A DNA stretch of 64,000 nt from NCBI RefSeq assembly GCF_000959725.1, contig NZ_CP009322.1:62001-126000 (forward strand), given 5' to 3'. Positions 37,326 to 45,803 of this stretch are shown piece after piece. The stretch comes from Burkholderia gladioli (GTDB taxonomy: Bacteria > Pseudomonadota > Gammaproteobacteria > Burkholderiales > Burkholderiaceae). The notes under the pieces are model-generated. The model was not told the DNA's origin. It ran no database searches and was given only the letters and a program-made list of their open reading frames with translations. Both the position numbers and the translations under genes were made by a program. Position 1 is the stretch's first letter; each line of letters starts with the position of its first letter.

Positions 37326-37478
37326 GCGTTCGGCGCGTTCGGCGCGTTCGGCGCGTTCGGCGCGTTCGGCGCGTTCGGCGCGTTCGGCGCGTTCGGCGCG
37401 TTCGGCGCGTTCGGCGCGTTCGGCGCGTTCGGCACGCTCGGCACGCTCGGGCCGCTCGGGCCGCTCGGGCCGCTCGGC
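37326..37478. repeat. 9-bp tandem repeat (minisatellite) downstream of fruA
   Basis: Twelve exact copies of GCGTTCGGC (37326-37433) are followed by five diverged 9-base units (ACGCTCGGC, ACGCTCGGG, then CCGCTCGGG-type) to 37478. The array lies 34 bases after fruA, right behind an imperfect GC hairpin (about 37300-37328) that may serve as the fru terminator, and 88 bases before an MFS gene. As the unit is a multiple of three, all frames read through it, giving false Arg-Ser-Ala or Asn-Ala-Pro peptides. Confidence 0.97.
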
Positions 37479-37565
37479 CAGCCGGTACAATGCGCGACGG
37501 ACCGACCGCCGCCGTATCGAGGCGAGCCGGTCGCGACGACAAGACCGCACCGGAGACACGCCGCC

Positions 37566-38987
37566 ATGGCTTCCACCGATCGACCCTCATCTACCGCCTT
37601 CACCGCCGCGGCGCCCATCGACGCCGGCGCGATCGCGGCGCGCCTCGACCGCCTGCCGCCCACGCGCACCGTCTGGAAGCTGGTCGCGCTGCTGAGCCTC
37701 GGTTTCTTCTTCGAGCTCTACGACCTGCTCTACAGCGGCTACGTCGCGCCGGGCCTGGTGAAGAGCGGCATCCTCTCGGCCTCCACGCATGGCCTGTTCG
37801 GCACCACCGGGGTGGCGAGCTTCATCGCCGCGCTGTTCGCGGGCCTGTTCATCGGCACCATCTCCTGCGGCTTCCTGGCCGACCGCTTCGGGCGGCGCGC
37901 CGTGTTCACCTGGTCGCTGCTCTGGTACACCGCCGCCAACATCGTGATGGCCTTCCAGGACAGCGCCGCGGGCCTGAACTTCTGGCGCTTCGTGGTCGGC
38001 CTCGGGCTCGGCGTGGAGATGGTGACGATCGGCACCTACATCTCCGAGCTGGTGCCCAAGGAGATCCGCGGCCGCGCCTTCGCCTGCGAGCAGGCGGTCG
38101 GCTTCTGCGCGGTGCCTGTGGTGGCCTTCCTCGCCTACCTGCTGGTGCCGCATGCGCCGCTCGGCCTGGACGGCTGGCGCTGGGTGGTGCTGATCGGCGC
38201 GCATGGCGCGATCTTCGTCTGGTGGATCCGCCGCGCGCTGCCGGAAAGCCCGCGCTGGCTCGCCCAGCAGGGCCGCCTCGAGGAAGCCGACCGGGTGATG
38301 CGCGAGCTGGAGCGCAAGGTCGAGGCCGAATACGGCCGGCCGCTGCCGCCGCCGGGCCCGAGCGAGCCGGTGATCGCGCGCGGCAGCTTCCGCGACATGT
38401 GGGTGGCGCCGTATCGCAAGCGCACCGTGATGATGACGATCTTCAACGTGTTCCAGACCGTCGGCTTCTACGGTTTCGCGAACTGGGTGCCGACCTTGCT
38501 GATCAAGCAGGGCATCACGATCACCACCAGCCTGATGTATTCGAGCCTGATCGCCTTGGCCGCGCCGATCGGCCCGCTGATCGGCCTGGCGATCGGCGAC
38601 CGCTTCGAGCGCAAGAGCGTGATCGTGGCGATGGCGGGCGCCGCGATCGTCTGCGGGCTGCTGTTCAGCCAGAGCGGCACGGCCGGCGTGCTGGTGCTGC
38701 TTGGCATCGGCCTCACGCTCGCCAACAACATCATGTCCTACAGCTTCCACGCCTATCAGGCCGAGCTGTTCCCCACCGCGATCCGCGCGCGCGCGGTGGG
38801 CTTCGTCTATTCGTGGAGCCGCTTCTCGGCGATCTTCACCTCGTTCGTGATCGCCTCGGTGCTGAACGGCTTCGGCACGGCCGGCGTGTTCGCCTTCATC
38901 TCCGCCGCGATGCTGATCGTGATGGCCTCGATCGGCCTGATGGGCCCCCGCACCAAGGGCATCGCGCTCGAGAAGATCTCGCACTGA
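37566..38987 (+). CDS. MFS transporter, sugar/acid porter-like
   Basis: This 473-residue twelve-helix major facilitator protein has the loop 2-3 motif GFLADRFGRRAVF and the loop 6 motif PESPRWLAQQGR followed by a long cytoplasmic linker. It most resembles the sugar-porter/aromatic-acid (NiaP/AAHS-like) groups. It lies downstream of fruA but 274 bases away, across a hairpin and tandem repeat, so membership in the fructose operon is doubtful. Substrate unknown. Confidence 0.88.
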   Translation: MASTDRPSSTAFTAAAPIDAGAIAARLDRLPPTRTVWKLVALLSLGFFFELYDLLYSGYVAPGLVKSGILSASTHGLFGTTGVASFIAALFAGLFIGTISCGFLADRFGRRAVFTWSLLWYTAANIVMAFQDSAAGLNFWRFVVGLGLGVEMVTIGTYISELVPKEIRGRAFACEQAVGFCAVPVVAFLAYLLVPHAPLGLDGWRWVVLIGAHGAIFVWWIRRALPESPRWLAQQGRLEEADRVMRELERKVEAEYGRPLPPPGPSEPVIARGSFRDMWVAPYRKRTVMMTIFNVFQTVGFYGFANWVPTLLIKQGITITTSLMYSSLIALAAPIGPLIGLAIGDRFERKSVIVAMAGAAIVCGLLFSQSGTAGVLVLLGIGLTLANNIMSYSFHAYQAELFPTAIRARAVGFVYSWSRFSAIFTSFVIASVLNGFGTAGVFAFISAAMLIVMASIGLMGPRTKGIALEKISH

Positions 38988-39413
38988 ATGCGGGACTTCC
39001 TGCTCCCGGTGATCAATCCGGGCACGATGCGCGAGCATTGGCCCGGAGTCGAAACATAATGTCGTTGCCCGCCGCCCGGCGTGCCGAATCCCGCGGCGCA
39101 CCGGGGCGGCGCCGACCTTCCTCGCTTGCCGGCCGTGCCGTCGATTTTTCATTGCCAATGAAAAACGAAGCGTGTACGTTACGCTGGTATCAAACTGGTA
39201 CGAGCCATTCGCAGGCCAGGCTTCGCGGGCCGCGGCTGTCGTATCCAGCCTGTTTCCCCGTCGAAGCAAGCCTCGCGTGATGTCGACGGAAAGCGATTTC
39301 CGCTGGTTGTGAATGCACCCGAATTGCTTCGCATTGCGAAGTAGTGCGCGCGAACGAAGCCACCTCGAAGCGTGGCCGTCGCCTCCATGAACCTGAGAGA
39401 GAGGGAAGGTCCG
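38988..39413. other. Intergenic region upstream of the hexosaminidase gene
   Basis: These 426 bases carry no convincing gene. A direct repeat, CTGGTAT at 39184-39190 and CTGGTAC at 39195-39201 (11-base period), lies in a locally AT-richer stretch and could bind a regulator of the downstream GH20 gene. No terminator with a T run was seen after the MFS gene. Confidence 0.4.
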
Positions 39414-41060
39414 ATGCGTATTTCGCGTTCGATGACATCCTGGCTGTCGATGCTGCTGGCCGGCGGTCTGGTCGCGCTTGGCGGCCAAGGCGCGGCGCTT
39501 GCCGCGTCCGGCGCGAGCCGGCCGGCAGCGGCGGCCCCGCTGGCCTGCAGCGAGGCCGAGCTGGGGCAGGCGCCGGCCGGCGCCAATGCCAAGCCGATGG
39601 TGATTCCCACCTTGCGCGACTGGACCGGCGGCAACGGCACGCTGAGCTTCGATGCCGGCAGCCGGATCCTGGTCGACCCGGCCGACGCGGCCGCGCTCGC
39701 GGATACCGCCACGCAGTTCCAGGCACAACTGAAGACCGTGTCCGGTCTCGCTCTTCCGATCGTGATCCGGGCGGCCACGCCGGCCGCCGGGGACATCGTG
39801 CTGAGCCTCGCGCCTTGCGGAGCGAGCGCCGCCCAGCTCGGCGAGGAAGGCTACAGCCTCGATCTGGAGGACCACGCGGTGCTGCGCGCCAAGGGCGCGG
39901 CTGGCGTGTTCTACGCGACGCAGACGCTGCTGCAGATGCTCTCGCTGGACGGCGCCGCCGCGGGCGCGCATCTGCGGGTGGCGCGTGGCTTCGCGGTGGA
40001 CGTGCCGCGCTACGCGGAGCGCAGCATCATGTTCGACGTCGGCCGCAAGTACGCGAGCGTCGATTTCCTTGCGGCCTACCTGCGCTTCATGGGTTGGTAC
40101 AAGCTCAACACGCTGCACCTGCACCTGAACGACCAGGCCAAGGCGAAGGACGGCAGTTGGGGTTTGCGCGCTTTCCGCCTGAAGAGCGACAAGCCGGAAT
40201 TCGCCGGCCTGGTGCCCGCCGATGGCCTGGTCTATACGCGCGACGACTGGGACAAGCTGGAGACGATCGCCGCCGCCCATCACGTGCGGATCGTGCCGGA
40301 ATTCGACACGCCGGGGCATGCCGGCGCCTTCGCCGCGGCCAATCCCGCGATCGCCTATGTCGGCGATACGCCGCCCGGCGGCACCATCGACCCGACCAAG
40401 CCGGCAACGCTGCAGTACGTGGAGTCGGTGTTCGGTGAATTCCTGCCCTGGTTCCGGTCCTCGACCGTGCATATCGGCGGCGACGAGGTCAATGTCAACT
40501 CGGGCAGCATCACCACGGCGAGCCAGGTCGACTACCTGAACCAGCTCGGCAGGTTCCTGCAGTCGAAGCACAAGCGCGTCGAGATGTGGGGCGACGCGAG
40601 CTACCTGCCGCGGCTCGACAAGTCCTTCATCATCCAGCGCTGGATCAACTGGGGCAGCGAGGCCTCGATCAACTGGGCGGACAAGGGCTACCAGTGGACC
40701 GAATCCTACGGCGACTGGTACATCGTGCCGTTCGGCCCGAGCTACTTCAATCCGGACGGCATCAAGGGCGACACGCTGTACGCCAAATGGAGCCAGGCCA
40801 CGGGCGCCAACGCGCCGAGCGGCGGCCAGATCGCCGTGTGGAACGACAATGCGCTGCTGGACAGCTATACCTGGGAGCGCAAGGTGAACGACCTGCTCAA
40901 GGATGCGGTGCCCGCCGCCGGCCAGGTGTTCTGGCGCGGGCAGGCGCATGACGCCCAGGGCCAAACCGTCGACTACGGCGTGCTACGCCGCTCGGTGGCC
41001 ACGCTGCAATACGGGCCCGACGTCACGAGCTTTTCCGACTCGCCGATTCCGGCCAGGTAG
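39414..41060 (+). CDS. Beta-N-acetylhexosaminidase (GH20), exported
   Basis: This 548-residue glycoside hydrolase has a Sec signal (about residues 1-35, ending in GAALAAS), a GH20b-like N-terminal domain (about 60-195) and a GH20 TIM barrel. The catalytic pair Asp357-Glu358 is in HIGGDEVNV; MFDVGRKYASVDFLAAYLRF and LHLHLNDQ mark the first barrel strands. It removes terminal GlcNAc or GalNAc, for example from chitin oligomers or peptidoglycan fragments. Periplasmic or secreted. The ATG at 39414 was chosen because it begins the signal peptide. Confidence 0.92.
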   Translation: MRISRSMTSWLSMLLAGGLVALGGQGAALAASGASRPAAAAPLACSEAELGQAPAGANAKPMVIPTLRDWTGGNGTLSFDAGSRILVDPADAAALADTATQFQAQLKTVSGLALPIVIRAATPAAGDIVLSLAPCGASAAQLGEEGYSLDLEDHAVLRAKGAAGVFYATQTLLQMLSLDGAAAGAHLRVARGFAVDVPRYAERSIMFDVGRKYASVDFLAAYLRFMGWYKLNTLHLHLNDQAKAKDGSWGLRAFRLKSDKPEFAGLVPADGLVYTRDDWDKLETIAAAHHVRIVPEFDTPGHAGAFAAANPAIAYVGDTPPGGTIDPTKPATLQYVESVFGEFLPWFRSSTVHIGGDEVNVNSGSITTASQVDYLNQLGRFLQSKHKRVEMWGDASYLPRLDKSFIIQRWINWGSEASINWADKGYQWTESYGDWYIVPFGPSYFNPDGIKGDTLYAKWSQATGANAPSGGQIAVWNDNALLDSYTWERKVNDLLKDAVPAAGQVFWRGQAHDAQGQTVDYGVLRRSVATLQYGPDVTSFSDSPIPAR

Positions 41061-41093
41061 CGCAACGGCGCGCCGCATGGCGCCAGACCGAAA

Positions 41094-41122
41094 CCGGAGC
41101 GCCCGGCGGCAAGGCGCTCCGG
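41094..41122. terminator. Hairpin after the GH20 gene
   Basis: Perfect 10-bp arms (CCGGAGCGCC at 41094-41103 and its complement at 41113-41122) enclose a 9-base loop between the GH20 stop and the next start. No T run follows, so termination is plausible but not assured. Confidence 0.45.
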
Positions 41123-41160
41123 CGGATCGAATCCCCATCGTCCTCACCGAGCCCGAACCC

Positions 41161-41883
41161 ATGACCGCCAATACATCCGCGCCGCTCGACGCACTCGCCG
41201 CGACCCGCGTCAGCGGCCGCGACCTCCTCGTGATGCTCGACGGCGAGCACGGTTACGAGGCCCATCAACTGGCCAGCCGCCTGGGCGTGCCCACGCCGCG
41301 CGTGAAGATCCTGCTGGGCCGCCTGATCGCCGAGAGCCTGGTGGTCGTGCGGCGCGACAAGCTCGATTCCGCGCGTCACGCGCGGATCCGCTACTACGCC
41401 AGCGACAAGGCGCGTTCGCGTCGCGCCGAGCTGATGCCGCCGCCGCCCGCCGAGCACGACGCGAAACAGGCGAGCGCCCATGCCGAGCAGGCACGGCAAC
41501 GGCGGCGCGCGCGTGCCGACGAAACCTATCGACGCGACCTCGTCGCGCTGCTGGCCTGCATGACGCCGGGCGTGCCGCACAGCGCGGCGGCGCTGGCCAG
41601 GACGCGGAAGTCGAGCGGGCCGCGCGTGGTGGCGCTGATGCAGCAGCTCATCGCCGATCGCAAGGTGGAAGCGGTCACGCGGATCTGCAAGGGCGGTGCC
41701 TCGCGCTACGTCTACTACGTGGCCGGCAGCCGGCCCGAGGAGAGCGCGGCGAAGCCGCGACGGCAGGCGGACGGCACGCCGCCTCGATCCATTTTCGAGC
41801 GGCCCGAGTTCGACGCGGAATATGGCCGCGCGCTGGGCACGCTGCGCGAGCTGAGCCAGGCGCAGCGTTGCCGCCGCAGCTGA
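41161..41883 (+). CDS. Basic winged-helix-like protein, unknown function
   Basis: This 240-residue, strongly basic protein contains two helix-turn-helix-like stretches. The first lies near residues 18-60 (ASRLGVPTPRVKILLGRLIA), the second near 120-165 (AAALARTRKSSGPRVVALMQ followed by a basic wing-like part). They are joined by an Arg/Ala-rich linker. DNA binding is inferred from this pattern. It is not a standard family that I can name; no linked target is evident. Confidence 0.6.
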   Translation: MTANTSAPLDALAATRVSGRDLLVMLDGEHGYEAHQLASRLGVPTPRVKILLGRLIAESLVVVRRDKLDSARHARIRYYASDKARSRRAELMPPPPAEHDAKQASAHAEQARQRRRARADETYRRDLVALLACMTPGVPHSAAALARTRKSSGPRVVALMQQLIADRKVEAVTRICKGGASRYVYYVAGSRPEESAAKPRRQADGTPPRSIFERPEFDAEYGRALGTLRELSQAQRCRRS

Positions 41884-41954
41884 GCTCGATGGCGGGCGGC
41901 TCGCCGCTGGCGCGCGGTGCACGTATATTCCGGTTTTCTGCCGAGGAGATTCTC

Positions 41955-42434
41955 ATGCGACGTATCCCGCGCTTCCTGTCCGCTGCCCTGATCGGCTGCG
42001 GCCTGCTGGTTTCGACCGTCGCCGTGGCAGCGCAACCGGCGGCGCCACGCAACCTGGCCGTGGAGGACGGCAACCTCCGGCTCGTCGTCGACTTCTACGA
42101 GCGCTTCTTCAACCAGCACGACGTGCAGCACGCCGCCGCCGTGGTGGCGCCCGACTACCGACAGCACAATCCCGGCGTGCCGGACGGCAAGGCGCCGTTC
42201 GTCGAGTTCTTCACGGGCTATTTCAAGGAGCACCCTCGATCGAGGGCGAGGATCGTGCGCAGCGGCAGCGCCGGCGACCTGGTGTTCCTGCATGTGCATT
42301 CGACCGACGGGCCGGCCGATCGCGGCCAGGCCGTGGTGGACATCTTCCGCGTGCAGGGTGGCAGGATCGTCGAGCACTGGGACGTGATCCAGGACGTGCC
42401 GGCCGAATCGGCCAACGGCAACACGATGTTCTGA
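41955..42434 (+). CDS. Exported SnoaL-like (NTF2-fold) protein
   Basis: This 159-residue protein has a Sec signal peptide (FLSAALIGCGLLVSTVAVAA) and a SnoaL-like domain: VVDFYERFFNQHDVQHAAAV, YRQHNPGVPDGKAPFVEFF, and a C-terminal DIFRVQGGRIVEHWDVIQ. The fold binds small hydrophobic ligands or acts as an isomerase/hydrolase; the role in this periplasmic protein is unknown. GAGGAG precedes the ATG at 41955. Confidence 0.85.
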   Translation: MRRIPRFLSAALIGCGLLVSTVAVAAQPAAPRNLAVEDGNLRLVVDFYERFFNQHDVQHAAAVVAPDYRQHNPGVPDGKAPFVEFFTGYFKEHPRSRARIVRSGSAGDLVFLHVHSTDGPADRGQAVVDIFRVQGGRIVEHWDVIQDVPAESANGNTMF

Positions 42435-42601
42435 CCAGCGGCCGCGCGCCCCCGGCCAGGCGCCGGGGCGACGCGGCCATCGCGATCGATCGAATCGGTT
42501 CATGCCTCGATCGATGCGCCGACGCGGCCGGCCAGGCCGCGTCGCATTTCTCCTTCCCTTCTTCGGCTCGAGCGAGCCGTCGCGCCGCGCGTGACGCGGC
42601 G

Positions 42602-42943
42602 CTATCCCGGCTTGCCGCCGAGCCCCTTCAGCCCCTGGATCACCACCATCAGCGCGCGGCCGTGCTCGTCCGAGCCGTCCCAGGCCTCGACGATCGCCTC
42701 ACGCAGGCGCTCGTCGTAACTGCCGGTGCGCATGCCCGAGGCAGGGGCCTCCATTCCGTAGAAAGTGCATAGCTTGATGAATGGTTCGCTGCGACGAAGA
42801 CGCTGCCCATCGGACAGGCGAAGCCGCGACACGGTAGGCTGGCTGACGCCGCAAAGCCGCGCTATCTCGCTTGATGAGCGCGGATCTCCACGAAGCTTGT
42901 CGAGCAGCTCCTGAACGGAAAAATTGGTGTCTGGGGCTTCCAT
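42602..42943 (-). CDS. Small HTH (XRE-like) DNA-binding protein
   Basis: This protein of 113 residues opens MEAPDTNFSVQELLDKL and has a clear helix-turn-helix (residues about 25-50: SSSEIARLCGVSQPTVSRLR) like phage or mobile-element repressors. An upstream in-frame ATG at 42952 would add three residues. A TATAAT hexamer lies only a few bases ahead on the minus strand, so the mRNA may be leaderless. It is divergent from a 299-residue unknown protein and probably regulates it. Confidence 0.75.
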   Translation of the reverse strand: MEAPDTNFSVQELLDKLRGDPRSSSEIARLCGVSQPTVSRLRLSDGQRLRRSEPFIKLCTFYGMEAPASGMRTGSYDERLREAIVEAWDGSDEHGRALMVVIQGLKGLGGKPG

Positions 42944-42949
42944 GTCATG

Positions 42950-42965
42950 CATTATAACTATACAG
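42950..42965. promoter_or_regulatory. AT-rich divergent promoter/operator island
   Basis: CATTATAACTATACAG is an AT-rich island in very GC-rich surroundings. On the minus strand it reads TATAAT next to the HTH gene start; on the plus strand TATAAC/TATACA elements precede the 299-residue gene. It is a likely shared promoter and repressor site. Confidence 0.45.
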
Positions 42966-43021
42966 TAGCGCTTATTGAAATGCCCCATCGCAAGATCGGG
43001 CCGCGGTACCCGAGAGAGTTG

Positions 43022-43921
43022 ATGACACTGAAACACCTGCCCCCGACGTTTTGCTGGACCCGGATCGGCGCCGAATTCGGCGAGGATCTCTCGACCACCG
43101 TGCTCCGCAAGGAGTGGGAGCGTCGGCTCGGCGGCGGGCGGTTTCTGTGGGGCATCGGGCAGTCGCTGGGCAGCAGCGTGCAGGTGGCCGCGCATCGCGC
43201 CGGTTCGCTGGTCGCGCTGTTCACACCGGTGGTGAGCCGCGCGCCGGTGGTCAACCCGGGGCGCATGCTGCTCTGGAACGCCTGGGTCGATGCCGGCGGC
43301 CAGGTGCGCCAACTGCCGCCCTACAGCTTCATCACCAGCCGCGCGACGCTGCCTTCGGGGCGCCGTCGCGAGCAGCACTACGCGCTGGTCTGCGCCTCGG
43401 CGGCGCCGCTCGGCGTCGGCACGCGCCTGCGCGTGACGCCCGAGAACCTGCGCAGCGCCGTCACCGGCAAGCCGCTCGGCGCGGCGCAGTCGGCGGTAGT
43501 GGTCGATTGCGTGGCGCGCACGGCCGAGCCCGGCGCGCGCAGCTATCCGGTCGCGCTGTCGGTCGAGCTCGACGCGCCCTACACGGTGCGCCTGGCCGAG
43601 CCCTCGGTGATCAAGGCACGCGATCTCGCGCGCGTGAACAAGGCCGCGCGCGACGGCGATTTCGAAACCTATGTCGAGTTGGTCGGGCGCCTGCGCGGGC
43701 GTTCGGCCGAGGCACAGTCGCGCGGCTTCACGCGCGACCTGTTCGACTTGCCGGCGGTGGAGCCGGCGGCCGTCTACACGGATTTCGTGAAGCGGCTGCG
43801 AGCCCGCCCGCCGGCCGAACATGCGCGCGGTATCACGCGCGACCTGTTCGAGCTTCCCGCGCCCGATCCGGAGCCCGCATTCGGCACGCCTGGCCATGGT
43901 CAGGGCAAGCTGCTGCTCTAG
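43022..43921 (+). CDS. Protein of unknown function with duplicated C-terminal tail
   Basis: This protein of 299 residues has no family I can name. The N-terminal part has conserved-looking blocks rich in Trp, Cys and Gly (PPTFCWTRIGAEFGED, RRLGGGRFLWGIGQSLG). The C-terminal 75 residues hold two copies of a roughly 37-residue unit ending in RGFTRDLFDLPA and RGITRDLFELPA. No signal peptide or membrane helix is visible. ATG at 43022 was taken; ATG at 42980 is possible. It is divergent from a phage-like HTH gene, so an acquired regulated module is possible. Confidence 0.65.
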   Translation: MTLKHLPPTFCWTRIGAEFGEDLSTTVLRKEWERRLGGGRFLWGIGQSLGSSVQVAAHRAGSLVALFTPVVSRAPVVNPGRMLLWNAWVDAGGQVRQLPPYSFITSRATLPSGRRREQHYALVCASAAPLGVGTRLRVTPENLRSAVTGKPLGAAQSAVVVDCVARTAEPGARSYPVALSVELDAPYTVRLAEPSVIKARDLARVNKAARDGDFETYVELVGRLRGRSAEAQSRGFTRDLFDLPAVEPAAVYTDFVKRLRARPPAEHARGITRDLFELPAPDPEPAFGTPGHGQGKLLL

Positions 43922-44087
43922 CGTCGAGCGGCCTGGCCGCGCGATCGAATGACGGACCGGTCCGGAAGTCGCTTCCGCTGCCGCAGCCTTCGGGCGCGGC
44001 GCGGCGAGCGGGATTGATGCCCGCGGGCGTTCCTCCCTGAACGCCCGCCGCTGGCTTGCCGACGGGCGAGCCCGAGGAGGACGGTTG

Positions 44088-44318
44088 ATGGCTCATGGTG
44101 CTCATTCGCGCGAGGCGCTTGCCGCCCAGCGTTACGTCGAGGCGACGCGCAACGTCGATCTCGCTTTCCGCGCGGTGCGCGGCGATCAGGAAGAGGGCGC
44201 GCGAAGCGCCGAATACGCGGCTGCGCAATCGCGGCTCGACCACGCGCTGGACGAGCTGGCCCGCGCGCAGGAGTTGTTCGATACGGCCGTCAACGTGCGC
44301 GGCACCCGGCATTACTGA
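44088..44318 (+). CDS. Small helical protein of unknown function
   Basis: This 76-residue protein is predicted to be almost entirely helical (EALAAQRYVEATRNVDLAFR, then AAQSRLDHALDELARAQELF), suggesting a coiled-coil pair. A strong GAGGAGG ribosome site stands 7 bases before the ATG, which supports real expression. No family recognised. The next gene on the strand, a DUF2827 gene, starts 267 bases later. Confidence 0.65.
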   Translation: MAHGAHSREALAAQRYVEATRNVDLAFRAVRGDQEEGARSAEYAAAQSRLDHALDELARAQELFDTAVNVRGTRHY

Positions 44319-44585
44319 TCGGCAGGGCGCAGCGTGGGCGAAGGCCCGCGCCGACGCTCCCGCGCCTTGCCGTGCCATCGTGCCATCGTGCAACCGGGCG
44401 TCTGGGCCCGGTTTTTGCGCTGCTCGTGCCGTGGCGGCCGGCGGCGAATCCTGTGACCATTTATGACAGTCCAGGCGCGGCGGCTCGGTTAGACTGCGGC
44501 CCTGAACCCAGGCGAGTGCGCGGCCGGCCATGCAGCGCCGGCATTGCGTGCGCGCCGCACCGCGACATTTTTTCGCCCGCCCATA

Positions 44586-45731
44586 ATGACTGCTCCTGTC
44601 GATTTGAACGGCCTGCGTATCGGTATCACGATCGGCCTGCGCGAGCCGAACGAAAGCCTCTGGATCAACGGCATCAAGCAGAACGCGCTCTATCTCGCGA
44701 AGCTGCTGATGAAATCCTCGCGCGGCTATCGCGTGAGCCTGGTCAATACCACCGACGTCGCGCTCAGCGATGCGCTGCCCTGGGATCGCAGGATCTTCGA
44801 GACGCGCAGCTTCACCGAGATGAAGGATTCGCTCGACGTGCTGATCGAGCTGGGCGGGCAGATCGACGGCGAGCAGACCGCCTACCTGAAGGCGCGCGGC
44901 GTGAAGATCGTCAGCTACTGTTGTGGCTTCGAATACATCCACGCCACGCAATCGATCCTGTTCGGCCGCAAGCTGTGGGACACGCTGTTCATCAATCGCG
45001 GCTACGACGAGATCTGGGCGATCCCGCAGATCGCGCCGTCCTCGCTGCCCTTCCTGCAATCGCTGCGGCGCTGCCCGGGGCGCGTGGTTCCCTTCGTCTG
45101 GGATCCGATGTTCCTCACCGAGCGCGCACGGCCGCTGCGCGAGAACGGCGAGTACCGGCCCAGCGGCCAGGCGGCGAAACGCCTGACGGTGATGGAGCCG
45201 AACCACGACGTGGTGAAGTTCTGCCTCTACCCGATGCTGATCATCGACGAGGTGTTCCGGCGCGACCCCGATGCGATCTCGTTTACGCACGTCACCAATG
45301 CCGAGCACATCGCGCATCACAGCCAGGAGTTCGTGATGCTGATGAATTACCTCGAGATCGTGCGGGCCAGCAAGGCCAGCTTCGTCGGTCGCTACGACAC
45401 GCCGATGTTCCTGGCCGAGTTCACCGACGTGGTGGTCTCGCACCAATGGGAAAACCCGCTCAACTACTTCTATTTCGACGTGGCCTGGCAGGGTTATCCG
45501 CTGGTCCACAACGCGCACCTGGTGCAGGACCTCGGCTACTACTACCCCGAGAACGACGTGCAGGCCGGCGCCGGGCTGCTCGCGCGCGTGCTGCGCGAGC
45601 ACGACGCTGACTGGGAGCACTATGCGCGGCGCCAGCGCGAACTGCTGCGCCGCTACACCTCGAAGAACCCGGCCCTGGTGGCCGACTACGACCTGCTGCT
45701 CGCCAACCTGGTGAACGGCTCGGCTGCCTGA
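44586..45731 (+). CDS. DUF2827-family protein, predicted glycosyltransferase-like
   Basis: This 381-residue cytoplasmic protein shares its whole length with two DUF2827 genes at 50.6-52.9 kb: an opening LRIGITIGLREPNESLWING and a C-terminal block NPLNYFYFDVAWQGYPLVHN followed by LGYYYPENDVQAGAG. The paired Rossmann-like organisation and the late block resemble the nucleotide-sugar site of GT-B glycosyltransferases; this is inference, as DUF2827 has no proven activity known to me. It lies about 5 kb from the other two on the opposite strand, outside the adhesin operon. Confidence 0.8.
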   Translation: MTAPVDLNGLRIGITIGLREPNESLWINGIKQNALYLAKLLMKSSRGYRVSLVNTTDVALSDALPWDRRIFETRSFTEMKDSLDVLIELGGQIDGEQTAYLKARGVKIVSYCCGFEYIHATQSILFGRKLWDTLFINRGYDEIWAIPQIAPSSLPFLQSLRRCPGRVVPFVWDPMFLTERARPLRENGEYRPSGQAAKRLTVMEPNHDVVKFCLYPMLIIDEVFRRDPDAISFTHVTNAEHIAHHSQEFVMLMNYLEIVRASKASFVGRYDTPMFLAEFTDVVVSHQWENPLNYFYFDVAWQGYPLVHNAHLVQDLGYYYPENDVQAGAGLLARVLREHDADWEHYARRQRELLRRYTSKNPALVADYDLLLANLVNGSAA

Positions 45732-45740
45732 GACGAAGCA

Positions 45741-45766
45741 GGGCGGCCATCGCCGGCCGCCCTTGT
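45741..45766. terminator. Hairpin between convergent genes
   Basis: GGGCGGCC (45741-45748) and GGCCGCCC (45755-45762) form an 8-bp stem with a 6-base loop, followed by a short T-containing stretch. It stands between the DUF2827 stop and the convergent AraC gene and may terminate either or both. Confidence 0.6.
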
Positions 45767-45803
45767 CATCCCTGTTGCTCCTTCCCCCCGCTATCGCCCG
45801 TTG

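Noticed and set aside
37188..37695. Arg-Ser-Ala, Glu-Arg-Ala or Asn-Ala-Pro repeat proteins across the 9-bp array
   Set aside because: A 9-base unit is open in all frames. None of these frames has family similarity or a start context, and they overlap fruA and the MFS gene in other frames.
42947..43021. Earlier start (MHYNYTVALIEM) for the 299-residue protein
   Set aside because: It would place the start inside the shared promoter island and overlap the divergent HTH gene's first codons; the ATG at 43022 is more reasonable, though 42980 remains possible.
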